Shown: positions 41,277 through 50,120 of the stretch, piece by piece | Numbering within the stretch: the first letter of the stretch is position 1 | How the letters are laid out: every line of letters begins with the position of its first letter | Assembly: GCF_900475755.1 (NCBI RefSeq) | Contig: NZ_LS483411.1 | Location: forward strand, 1,178,001 to 1,242,000 | Direction of reading: 5' to 3' | DNA length: 64,000 nucleotides | Origin: Haemophilus influenzae | GTDB lineage: Bacteria; Pseudomonadota; Gammaproteobacteria; Enterobacterales; Pasteurellaceae | Position numbers and translations under genes: made by a program | Notes under the pieces: generated by a model | What the model saw: only the letters and a program-made list of their open reading frames with translations | What the model was told of the DNA's origin: nothing | Database searches by the model: none

Positions 41277-44200
41277 TCACATGCTTAAATCCCCCGCAAT
41301 CTCTTCCGCTTGTTTAATCACATAAGTTACCGCTTCTTCCTGTTTATTGGGTGGATATTTATATTTTTGTAAGGCACGTCGAACGAGTAATCGAATTCTT
41401 GCCCGCACTGCTTCTTTGTGTTGCCAATCAATACTGACTGAGCAGCGTAAAATATCGGTAATCTCTTTAGCGAGTTTAGAAAGCACTTCATCGTTCATCA
41501 ATTCTTTGGCACTCTCGTTTTGAGAAAGGGCATCGTAAAACGCTAATTCTGCCGTGCTTAAACCGAGTTTTTCGCCCCGCGATAAGCGTTCGGAGAAATC
41601 CCGCCCCATCTGCACAAGTGCATCAAGAATTTCCACCACGCTCAAATTGTGATTGTGATATTGCGTGAGGGCTTCTTGCAAACGTTGCTCAAAATCTTTT
41701 TGTTCGGTCAGATTTCTGCTGGCTTTGGCTTTAATTTCCTGCTTTAAATAACGCTCCATCGCTAACACCCACAGGCTTTTGGTCTCGCTGTTTTTGATCG
41801 CTTGCAAAAATTCGTCGGAAAGCAAATTAATCTGCGTTTGTTCTTTGCCCAACAAATCAAATAAATCAATGGTACCTTCAGATACAATACTTTGATTGAT
41901 TAAGGCTTTAAGCTGAATTAAGCGTTCAGTTATCCCTTTTCCATTTTGTTCACGTTTGGCAAGCACAGCACGTACAGCATCATAAAAAGCCACTTCTTGA
42001 CTATATGGTTCGATTTCAGGTAATGCCCCGCATAAAGCGTAACCTTTTTTCAAGCTTCCTGCCGTTTTCAAAAAGGCTTTTTTACGTGGCTCAATATCGT
42101 CCGCATTGTGCCAATGTTGATCGTATGCTTTGCCTTCGTTTGGTAATTGATCCAGCGTAGCAATATGGTTTGCTGCTGTCGCTATAGCTTTTAGCAACAA
42201 TGCAGGTTCTTGTTCAGAAATTACCATCTGAACATCAAATGCTTCGCCTTCAATTGGTGTCGCAAACAAAGTTCGGATAAATTCAAGCTGTTCTTTCATT
42301 TTAAAGAACACGTTTTGCACATCTTCCGCTAATTGACCTTTGCCAGTAGAGTTGGTGTATTGCTGTGTGGCTGCTCGTAATTCTTCTGCTAAACCAACAT
42401 AATCCACGATAAGTCCACCGTTTTCGCGACTTTTGTTAGCGAATACACGGTTTACTCGTGCGATGGCTTGCATTAGGTTATGTCCCTTCATTGGCTTATC
42501 AAGATACATAGTGTTACAGCACGGTGCATCAAAGCCTGTCAGCCACATATCACGCACAATTACTACTTTCAGCGGATCGGTAGGATCTTTAAAACGGCGT
42601 TCTAACGTTTGCTTTTCCAGCTTACTGTAAATATGTTTTTGCATTTCAGGCGTATCGCTTGCTGAACCCGTCATCACAATTTTAATTGCCCCCTCATTGA
42701 TATTATCCGAATGCCATTCAGGGTGCAGAGCGATGATCTGATTATACAAATCCACGCAAATTTGACGGCTGGAAACAACAATCATCGCCTTGCCGTCTTG
42801 TTGCTGATTGCGTTTTGCAAAATGTTGCACAAAATCGACCGCTAAATCGTGCAATCGTGCTTCTGAGCCGAGTAATTTTTCTCGCAAGCGTAATTTCGGG
42901 TTTTCTTCGCCTTCCAGTAGCTCATCAATTTCTGCAAATAATTCATCGTGATTAGCATTCTCCGCTAGCTTGATTTGGCGAGCTTCGTAAATAATCGGCA
43001 CGGTTGCACCATCTTCCACCGCATCTTGCAAATCGTAAATAGATACATACTGACCGAAAACATCTTGTGTATCGCGATCTTCAAGGCTAATTGGCGTACC
43101 CGTAAAACCAATAAACGAAGCATTAGGCAGTGCATCACGCAAATGGCGAGCATAACCTGCTTGGAATTTGCCGTTATGTAGTTTTTGGGTAAAACCGTAT
43201 TGACTACGGTGTGCCTCATCGCTGATCACAATAATATTGCTGCGGTCATTTAAGACAGGGAAGCGGCTTTCTTCCTCATTCAAGGCGAATTTTTGAATGG
43301 TAGTAAAAAACACGCCTCCCACTTCATTTTGTGCGAGCAGTTGGCGTAGTTGTTCTCGGTCTTCTACTTGTTGCGGTGTTTGTTTGATTAACTCTTTGCC
43401 TGAAGAAAAGGTTTGGAAAAGCTGACCGTCCAAATCATTGCGATCGGTGACGACTAAAATCGTCGGGTTTTTCAATTCAGGTTGGGAGAGCAATTTGCCT
43501 GCATAAAACAGCATTGAAATGGATTTGCCCGAACCCTGCGTATGCCACATCACGCCAATGCGTTTATCGCCTTGCTCGCTTGTGGCAAAAATCGTGGATT
43601 CTACCGCTTCATTCACACCGTAATACTGATGATACGCTGCGATTTTCTTGATTAACGCTCCATTAGAACCGAGTTCAAACAGCACAAAATAACGTACATA
43701 ATCCAGCAGTTTTTGCGGTGTCATCAAGCCGTTTAACAGATTTTGCAATTCATCGCCAAAATCCAACCGCTTACTTTTTGCCTTTTCGTCCACGACTTTC
43801 CAAGGTGTAAAGCGTTGGAAATCTGCCGACAGCGAGCCCAAACGGGCGGCAATGCCGTCTGAAATAATTAGGGTTTGGTTGTAAACAAACAGCTCGGCAA
43901 TTTCATCTTTATAGGTTTCAAACTGATTAAACGCCTGCAACAAATCCGCCGATTCACGCAACGGATTTTTGAGCTCAAATACCACTAAGGGAAGACCATT
44001 TACAAAGCCGATAATATCAGGAATCCGCTTGCCCCCTTTACGGCTTCGGATTTCCAATTGATTGACGGCGACAAAACGGTTGTTTTCCCAATGCTCGAAA
44101 TCTACCAAACGCGCCATCTCAATTTTCTGTTCGCCGTTTTGCGTATATTCCACTCGTACACCATCACGCAACAGTTTATAAAACGCCTGATTACGCACCA

Positions 44201-44441
44201 CTAAGTTGCCAATATCGCTTTTTGTCGCCGATTTGACCACAGAATCCACCGCGCTTTCAGGCAGCTGCGGATTAAGTTTACGCACCGCCTCACGCAGTTG
44301 CTCAATAAAAACTACGCCGCTCAAATCGCCACGGGCAAACTCGCCTTCATGAACAAGCAAGTCTTTACCATAGCGATATTCCCAACCGAGGGATTGCAGA
44401 CGTTGAAGGGTGAGTTGTTCGATGTCGTTTTCGTTGAGCAT
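41277..44441 (-). CDS. hsdR: Type I restriction enzyme R subunit HsdR
   Basis: Motor-nuclease subunit that translocates DNA and cleaves unmodified DNA in complex with HsdM2S. About 1054 residues from the ATG preceded by GGAGAA; an upstream ATG pair inside the SIR2 gene is less likely. The PD-ELK nuclease motif is visible (D142 in RIPDIIGFV, E156 and K158 in VVFELKNP). SF2 helicase motifs follow: Walker A WHTQGSGKS at about 299-307, DEAHRSQYG near 410, FTGTPIS, and QAIARVNR. Intact, so restriction would be functional if HsdM and HsdS are made. Last gene of the four-gene operon. Confidence 0.93.
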   Translation of the reverse strand: MLNENDIEQLTLQRLQSLGWEYRYGKDLLVHEGEFARGDLSGVVFIEQLREAVRKLNPQLPESAVDSVVKSATKSDIGNLVVRNQAFYKLLRDGVRVEYTQNGEQKIEMARLVDFEHWENNRFVAVNQLEIRSRKGGKRIPDIIGFVNGLPLVVFELKNPLRESADLLQAFNQFETYKDEIAELFVYNQTLIISDGIAARLGSLSADFQRFTPWKVVDEKAKSKRLDFGDELQNLLNGLMTPQKLLDYVRYFVLFELGSNGALIKKIAAYHQYYGVNEAVESTIFATSEQGDKRIGVMWHTQGSGKSISMLFYAGKLLSQPELKNPTILVVTDRNDLDGQLFQTFSSGKELIKQTPQQVEDREQLRQLLAQNEVGGVFFTTIQKFALNEEESRFPVLNDRSNIIVISDEAHRSQYGFTQKLHNGKFQAGYARHLRDALPNASFIGFTGTPISLEDRDTQDVFGQYVSIYDLQDAVEDGATVPIIYEARQIKLAENANHDELFAEIDELLEGEENPKLRLREKLLGSEARLHDLAVDFVQHFAKRNQQQDGKAMIVVSSRQICVDLYNQIIALHPEWHSDNINEGAIKIVMTGSASDTPEMQKHIYSKLEKQTLERRFKDPTDPLKVVIVRDMWLTGFDAPCCNTMYLDKPMKGHNLMQAIARVNRVFANKSRENGGLIVDYVGLAEELRAATQQYTNSTGKGQLAEDVQNVFFKMKEQLEFIRTLFATPIEGEAFDVQMVISEQEPALLLKAIATAANHIATLDQLPNEGKAYDQHWHNADDIEPRKKAFLKTAGSLKKGYALCGALPEIEPYSQEVAFYDAVRAVLAKREQNGKGITERLIQLKALINQSIVSEGTIDLFDLLGKEQTQINLLSDEFLQAIKNSETKSLWVLAMERYLKQEIKAKASRNLTEQKDFEQRLQEALTQYHNHNLSVVEILDALVQMGRDFSERLSRGEKLGLSTAELAFYDALSQNESAKELMNDEVLSKLAKEITDILRCSVSIDWQHKEAVRARIRLLVRRALQKYKYPPNKQEEAVTYVIKQAEEIAGDLSM

Positions 44442-44442
44442 T

Positions 44443-45480
44443 TTATTGTTCTCCATCATTTAATAATTCCAGCAAGGCTTCAATGCTTTCATCATGATCG
44501 CCATCATACCAAATTGGAAAAATATTGGATTTTTGAAGTGCTTTTCTGCGAGCTGTTCGTTCTTCCTCGGATAAATTTTCACAAGATAAAAAAGCATAGT
44601 GTTTAGGTAGATTATCTTTGCCGCGTTCTTCGACAATTTCTGCCATACATTGCAATGTTCGATCTTTATCTAGACTACAACCTAAAAATAGCAAAGATTG
44701 AGAAAATAATGATTCCATTACACAGGTTTTGAGAATATTGTGTTCAGAATAATGTCTTTTATAATCATCTTGGGTGAGTACTCTTTTGTTTTTACTTATA
44801 AATGTTCCGTGTAACTTTAAAAGAATTCGATAGCCTTCTCCAAATAATTTTTTAAACTCTTCAGCATCAATACCAAATACTTCTTGATCAAAATGAATAT
44901 CTTGATTTGCATATATTTTTTTAATCAAATCATCGTAATTTGTTGTAATTATGGTTTCTTTAAAAAATTCAGGTAGCCTACATATAATTCCTTGTAGTTC
45001 TCCAAGATTTGGAGATTTACCAAATTGATTTTCTAAATGTTCTTGTAGATGACCTTCATCTACATCAAATAATAATTGTGCAGCTTCTTCGTATTCTCCT
45101 TTATGAATATGTTCTTCAAAAATAGGGAAATCTGCTCCTGATTCTTTTTGTACTTCATAAAGAAAACCTTTCCATGATGGAAATCCTGAAGGCATAGAAA
45201 GTCCAGCTCCAATAAATGGGGTTAGTTTATTTCTTCTAAAGATTTCTTTTAGCTTATGGAATCGTTGTTTATTATCTGCAATTTCTAAAATCTGATTAGC
45301 AGTGTCAATTGCTTGTTGTTTACGTTGGTTTTTCCAGTCTTGAAAGGCTAACTCATAAGTTTCAGGTTCTAGCTTAGATAAAATTTGGTCTCGAAGAAAA
45401 ACACTTCCTCTGATAACTATTTCTTCTCCTTCTGAATTTAATTCTTCAATGAAAAGGCGTTCTAAATAATTGTTATTCAT
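44443..45480 (-). CDS. SIR2-domain protein embedded in the restriction operon
   Basis: Predicted NAD+-binding/NADase defence protein of about 345 residues. An N-terminal helical segment (about 1-85) precedes a SIR2 Rossmann core with FIGAGLS (89-95), IITTNYDD (catalytic-type N181) and LKLHG (catalytic-type H224). LFLGCSLDKDR follows near 265-274. These are the residues required in ThsA- and DSR-type antiphage SIR2 enzymes (family knowledge). The ATG at 45480 follows GGGGAG and overlaps the hsdS end by 8 bases; its stop lies 1 base before the hsdR start. No counterpart is recalled in Rd at this place. A protein-deacetylase role is unlikely because the zinc-binding cysteine set is absent. Confidence 0.85.
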   Translation of the reverse strand: MNNNYLERLFIEELNSEGEEIVIRGSVFLRDQILSKLEPETYELAFQDWKNQRKQQAIDTANQILEIADNKQRFHKLKEIFRRNKLTPFIGAGLSMPSGFPSWKGFLYEVQKESGADFPIFEEHIHKGEYEEAAQLLFDVDEGHLQEHLENQFGKSPNLGELQGIICRLPEFFKETIITTNYDDLIKKIYANQDIHFDQEVFGIDAEEFKKLFGEGYRILLKLHGTFISKNKRVLTQDDYKRHYSEHNILKTCVMESLFSQSLLFLGCSLDKDRTLQCMAEIVEERGKDNLPKHYAFLSCENLSEEERTARRKALQKSNIFPIWYDGDHDESIEALLELLNDGEQ

Positions 45481-46867
45481 AATTCTCCCCATCTAATAAT
45501 CTAGGTAGCAATAGATCTCTAGAATTAGATAAGATCTCGTTCTGGTAGCTATTAAATATAGATTTATCTAGAATTTTCTTTAATAACTTTTCAAAAGCTA
45601 AATGTACATCATTATTCGCTAGCAATAGTGGATATTTTAAAATATCTCTAGTGCTAATATTGGGTTGAGCAGATCCTTGTGCAGTAAAGTCAACAAAGTT
45701 TTTGAATTCTTCTTGAATTACATTCATATATATAAAGCTATAAAATGTTTCAGATTCATTTATTCGTTTAGCCAGAAATTTAGCTACACGTTGATTCAAC
45801 ATAGCCTTTTTATTTGCTGGCATTCTTCCTACTTTTCCAACATAAGCACCTGTTAGTCCAATGACAATGTCTCCACCATTCAAAACAAAATTAGAACGTA
45901 AAGATAGGTTATCTTCTGAAACGAAACCATTTCCTTCTACTGTGAGAATTTTTGATTGTATAGAGCCAATTTTTATTACAGGAATTCCTGTATCAGTCCA
46001 TTCTGAGCTTTTGAATGCATAACCGTTTTGCATTTCACAAATTTCTGAAAGTGTTGTTTGTTTCCACCCCTTCGGCACTTCAACCCCATCAACTTCCACC
46101 ATCTCACACGGAAACGCTTTGGCGGTTTCGGCTAGTTCGGCGTAGCGTTCAGGCTGTGTTTGTGAAAGTGCGGTCAGTTCTTCGGGTGTTTTTCCGCTGA
46201 TTGCCTGCATAGCGGCAAGTTCTGCTTGTTCAAGACTCATGCCGTCTGAAAGGGCTTGGACTTTGGCACGCACGGGATCGAAATCAACAAACCAACTTTT
46301 AAACAGGGATTGGGCGATTTGTTCCAAGGTTTGATTGATTTGGGTGTTGAGTTCAATTTTTTTATCTAAATCAGATAAAATTCTAGCAATTTCTTTTTGT
46401 TCAGAAAGTGGCGGTAAGTTAAATTGATATTTCAATAAATCGCCAATTTTCATATTTAATTGAACAGATGTACCACCTGATATTCCATCAATATAACCAC
46501 TAAAATGTTTTGATTTGAAAACATAATAAATAAATTGAGGATCAACTTTTTCTATTTTTAAACGTATTCTTGCTAATCCATTATTAAAAACAGCAGGTAA
46601 TTCTTTTTTTACTAGATAACAAATACCTGTCGAGCAAGTTCTTGCCATAATAATATCATTAGGAATCAGCTGAAATTTTTTAAAGTCAGAATCTTTAACT
46701 TCAGTATATCCCCATTTGTCAAATGGCTTATTTTGAGAAATATCTTGTATTCTCAAACAGCGTAAATTTGTTTCATGTTCAACAATCGGTGCTCTACGAA
46801 TAGCATCTAATCCTGTATTAATACTTTCCGTTATATCTTCTAATGTTACTGTTTGCCAATCACTCAT
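45473..46867 (-). CDS. hsdS: Type I restriction specificity subunit HsdS
   Basis: DNA-recognition subunit of 464 residues with two target recognition domains. TRD1 is about 1-150; the central conserved helix is PLSEQKEIARILSDLDKKIELNTQINQTLEQIAQSLFKSWFVDFDPVRAK, about 152-202. TRD2 is about 265-415 and is followed by a short distal helix. The interdomain segment LSLEQAELAAMQAISGKTPEELTALSQTQPERYAELAE is typical of this subgroup. The gene is intact. Its start overlaps the hsdM stop by 8 bases, preceded by GGAGG. TRD2 and the C-terminus are more AT-rich than the centre, suggesting domain exchange. Confidence 0.92.
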   Translation of the reverse strand: MSDWQTVTLEDITESINTGLDAIRRAPIVEHETNLRCLRIQDISQNKPFDKWGYTEVKDSDFKKFQLIPNDIIMARTCSTGICYLVKKELPAVFNNGLARIRLKIEKVDPQFIYYVFKSKHFSGYIDGISGGTSVQLNMKIGDLLKYQFNLPPLSEQKEIARILSDLDKKIELNTQINQTLEQIAQSLFKSWFVDFDPVRAKVQALSDGMSLEQAELAAMQAISGKTPEELTALSQTQPERYAELAETAKAFPCEMVEVDGVEVPKGWKQTTLSEICEMQNGYAFKSSEWTDTGIPVIKIGSIQSKILTVEGNGFVSEDNLSLRSNFVLNGGDIVIGLTGAYVGKVGRMPANKKAMLNQRVAKFLAKRINESETFYSFIYMNVIQEEFKNFVDFTAQGSAQPNISTRDILKYPLLLANNDVHLAFEKLLKKILDKSIFNSYQNEILSNSRDLLLPRLLDGENYE

Positions 46868-48561
46868 ACCCCAATCCTCCTAAATTCTTCTTAATTTCCG
46901 CTTCTAATTCCGCACTTTTCGCAAATTGCTCCTTCAAAAGAGCGGTCAGATTTTGCATTTTTTCTGCAAATGGTACGCCGTCGTCTTCTTGTTCTGCGGT
47001 GCCGACGTAGCGTCCCGGTGTGAGGACGAAGTCGTTGTCTTTAATTTCTTCTAACGTAGTGGATTTGCAGAAAGCGGCTTGGTCTTCATAGCCGTCTGAT
47101 TTTTGCCAAGCGTGGAGGGTATTGGCGATTTTGGCGATGTCGTCAGCGGTAAAATCGCGCAATACGCGGTCTTTCATATAGCCGATTTGGCGGGCATCGA
47201 TAAACAATACTTCGCCTTTACGCTTTTTGTTGCGGTTTAGAAACCAAATGCAGGCGGGGATTTGGGTGTTGGTGAAGAGCTGACCAGGCAGGGCAACCAT
47301 ACATTCCACTAAGTCGGCATTGATGATGGCTTTGCGGATTTCGCCTTCGTTGTTGGTTTGGCTGCTCATGGAGCCGTTGGCAAGCAATAATGCCATTTTG
47401 CCGTTGGGCGAGAGGTGGTAAATCATGTGTTGCAGCCAAGCGAAGTTGGCATTGCCTTTGGGTGGCGTGCCGTATGCCCAACGTGGGTCGTCGGCAAGGG
47501 ATTCGCTCCACCAATCGCTGATATTGAATGGCGGGTTTGCCATAATGAAATCCATCTTTTTGTCGATATGTTGCGGCTGCGTAAAGCTGTCGGCGTTGTG
47601 TTTGCCGAAGTCGTAATCAATGCCGCGAATCGCCATATTCATCGCCGCAAGTTTCCATGTGGTGGGGTTGAATTCTTGCCCGTAGATGGAAACGTTATTG
47701 ATGTTGCCTTGATGGGCGGAGATAAAGCGTTCGGTTTGCACGAAAAAGCCGCCGCTGCCCATGGCTGGATCATACACTCGGCCGGAGTATGGTTCGAGCA
47801 TTTCGACAATCAGGGAAACAATGGATTTCGGCGTGAAATATTGGCCGCCGCGCTTGCCTTCGGCTTGGGCAAAGCGACCAAGGAAGTATTCGTAAACGTG
47901 GCCAAGAATGTCTTTTGCACCTAAATGCACGGGCTCGCCGTTGTAAGTCGGACGGGTAAAATTAGTATCGGAGAAGAGGATAATCAGCCCGCGCAGGGTG
48001 TCTTCGTTTACCGCATAGCCACTGATGCGTTGGAGTACGCCTTTGAGTTTTTCGTTATCTTTTTCAATAGCATCAAAGGCATCATCAATGAGCTTTGCCA
48101 CACCAGAAAACTTCCCACGCTCCTTTCCTATATTCCAAGGCAATTCTGCCCCAGTATTGAGAATAGAAACTTCTTGTAAGGCTTGCCAACGTGCAGAAGC
48201 TGGCACCCAAAATACGTTATCCGCGGTGTAATAATCACGGTTTTCTAGTTCAGCGGTTAAGGCTTCTTGATATTCTTCTTCAGTATCAAAAAAAGTGCGG
48301 TCAAGATAGAGTGGGTTTTCAGGTGTGGAGAGTTCCGCCTGAATTTTTTCCTGTTGATGGGTGAAATTATCAGAAATGTATTTTAAAAAGATAAGACCAA
48401 GAACGATATGTTTATAATTGGCGGCATCAAGTTGTTGACGGAGTTTATCCGCAGATGACCAAAGTTTTTCGTCTAATTCATTTAAAAATGCTTGTTGTAA
48501 TGCATGATTTTCATCGACAATCTTGGTCGTCTCGTCTCGTCTCGTCTCGTCTCGCTTGCAT
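46860..48561 (-). CDS. hsdM: Type I methyltransferase HsdM, phase-variable and OFF as sequenced
   Basis: N6-adenine methyltransferase subunit. The coding body contains the SAM motif DPAMGSGGFF and catalytic MANPPFNISDW. The only well-placed start, an ATG at 48561 with AGAGGG eight bases upstream, enters a (CTCGT)4 tract in a frame that stops after 16 codons. The HsdM frame upstream of 48206 is otherwise open and encodes a normal N-terminus (NYKHIVLGLIFLKYISDNF). One extra 5-bp unit would join the ATG to it and give 568 residues. An internal GTG at 48206 could yield only a truncated protein lacking the N-terminal helical domain. First gene of the operon. Confidence 0.88.
48531..48554. repeat. 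Pentanucleotide phase-variation tract in hsdM
   Basis: Four perfect CTCGT units (48531-48550) and a partial CTCG unit; a degenerate unit (GTCGT) adjoins at 48526-48530. On the coding strand these read as GACGA/ACGAG repeats and encode DETRR in the ON frame. Copy numbers congruent to five (mod 3) put the start in frame. Confidence 0.9.
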
Positions 48562-48725
48562 AAATTATGCCCTCTGTAAAGTGATTTTTATCGGAAGTTT
48601 GAATATTCAAACAAATTATCAGGTGTCATTTTATCGAAAAACAGTATCAGGTTGAAAGGGATTTTTGCGTGCTAAATCCAATGATTTCCAGTAGAATGGG
48701 GCGATTTTATAAATAAGGAATAACT

Positions 48726-49112
48726 ATGGCAAGAGAATTTAAACGTAGCGATCGCGTCGCTCAAGAAATACAAAAAGAAATAGCAGTCATTTTACAACGC
48801 GAAGTGAAAGATCCCCGTATTGGGATGGTGACGGTTTCTGATGTGGAAGTGTCGAGTGATTTATCTTACGCAAAAATCTTCGTGACTTTTTTATTCGATC
48901 ACGATGAAACGGCAATTGAGCAAGGTATGAAAGGCTTAGAAAAAGCATCGCCTTATATTCGTTCGCTGCTAGGCAAAGCGATGCGTTTACGTATCGTGCC
49001 AGAGATTCGTTTTATTTACGATCAATCCTTAGTGGAAGGGATGCGTATGTCAAATCTTGTGACAAATGTTGTGCGTGAAGATGAGAAAAAACATGTTGAG
49101 GAAAGCAATTAA
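48726..49112 (+). CDS. rbfA: 30S ribosome-binding factor A
   Basis: Cold-shock-linked factor for 16S rRNA 5' end maturation. The 128 residues form the KH-like fold typical of RbfA, with [53 protein letters not shown] over the N-terminal half. Start after AAATAAGGAATAACT. It overlaps truB by one base, as in the usual infB-rbfA-truB group, but infB is not adjacent here; the divergent restriction operon lies upstream instead. Confidence 0.95.
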   Translation: MAREFKRSDRVAQEIQKEIAVILQREVKDPRIGMVTVSDVEVSSDLSYAKIFVTFLFDHDETAIEQGMKGLEKASPYIRSLLGKAMRLRIVPEIRFIYDQSLVEGMRMSNLVTNVVREDEKKHVEESN

Positions 49113-50032
49113 TGTCTAGACCTCGTAAACGCTGGCGTGATGTTGATGGAGTGTTTTTGTTGGATAAACCACAAGGCATGTCATCAAATGACATTATGCA
49201 AAAGGTAAAGCGTTTATTTCAAGCGAACAAAGCTGGGCATACTGGCGCGCTCGATCCGTTGGCAACGGGGATGTTGCCGATTTGCTTGGGCGAAGCAACT
49301 AAGTTTTCACAATTTTTGCTTGATGCAGATAAGCGTTATCTTGTTACGGCAAAATTAGGCGAGCGTACCGATACTTCCGATGCGGAAGGGCAAGTGGTGG
49401 AAACGCGTGAAGTTCATGTTGAAACTCAGCAAATTTTGACCGCACTTGAACAATTTCGTGGCGATATTTTACAAGTGCCGACGATGTTTTCTGCACTAAA
49501 ACATAACGGCAAGCCGCTTTATGAATACGCGCGCCAAGGTATTACGGTTGAGCGTGAGGCGCGTCCAATTACGATTTTTGAACTCAATTTTATTGACTAT
49601 AATGCGCCTTATTTAACTTTAGAAGTGCATTGTTCAAAAGGCACTTATATTCGCACCTTAGTAGATGATTTGGGTGAAGTGCTAGGTTGTGGCGCACATG
49701 TGACAATGTTACGCCGTACAGCCGTAGCGGATTACCCCGTAGCAGAAATGATGCCAATCGATGAGTTACAATTGCTTGCTGAAAGTTTTCCGTTAAGTGA
49801 ATTGGATCATCTATTACTGCCAACTGATACCGCTGTAAGTAAATTGCCCACTTTGCATTTGGATACAGAGCAGAGTAAAGCCATTGGTTTTGGTCAGCGA
49901 GTGAAATTTGCTAACGAACAGCAATTAAGCGGTCAAGTGCGGTTATTTTCAGCGGAGAATTTATTCTTAGGTGTAGCCTTAATTGATGGAAATATAATTC
50001 GCCCACAACGGTTAATCACACAATCCGCATAA
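49112..50032 (+). CDS. truB: tRNA pseudouridine-55 synthase
   Basis: Makes pseudouridine 55 in the T-arm of tRNAs. It has 306 residues with the catalytic aspartate in [25 protein letters not shown] near residue 48, [11 protein letters not shown] near 133, and [30 protein letters not shown] near 174. Starts in a TAATG overlap with rbfA. Confidence 0.96.
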   Translation: MSRPRKRWRDVDGVFLLDKPQGMSSNDIMQKVKRLFQANKAGHTGALDPLATGMLPICLGEATKFSQFLLDADKRYLVTAKLGERTDTSDAEGQVVETREVHVETQQILTALEQFRGDILQVPTMFSALKHNGKPLYEYARQGITVEREARPITIFELNFIDYNAPYLTLEVHCSKGTYIRTLVDDLGEVLGCGAHVTMLRRTAVADYPVAEMMPIDELQLLAESFPLSELDHLLLPTDTAVSKLPTLHLDTEQSKAIGFGQRVKFANEQQLSGQVRLFSAENLFLGVALIDGNIIRPQRLITQSA

Positions 50033-50069
50033 CTTAATTGCCTTTCTTATAAAATTCTAGTAATCTCCC

Positions 50070-50087
50070 TGTAATTAATTTTTTACA
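50070..50087 (+). promoter_or_regulatory. TyrR-like box, upstream copy
   Basis: TGTAATTAATTTTTTACA matches the strong TyrR box TGTAAA-N6-TTTACA with one mismatch; about 34 bases before the tyrA start codon. Confidence 0.65.
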
Positions 50088-50092
50088 ATATA

Positions 50093-50110
50093 TGTAAGAT
50101 AAACATTACA
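50093..50110 (+). promoter_or_regulatory. TyrR-like box, downstream copy
   Basis: TGTAAGATAAACATTACA keeps TGTAA-N8-TTACA and lies 23 bp, about two helical turns, from the first box, a spacing typical of paired strong/weak TyrR boxes. Confidence 0.6.
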
Positions 50111-50120
50111 GGTGAGTTTT

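Noticed and set aside
47415..47924. 169-codon plus-strand frame antisense to hsdM
   Set aside because: It lies in the G+C-rich hsdM body, where antisense frames stay open by chance; hsdM shows clear methyltransferase motifs on the other strand.
48531..48554. Short repeat array that could suggest a CRISPR-like element
   Set aside because: The units are 5 bp with no spacers; it is a slippage tract.
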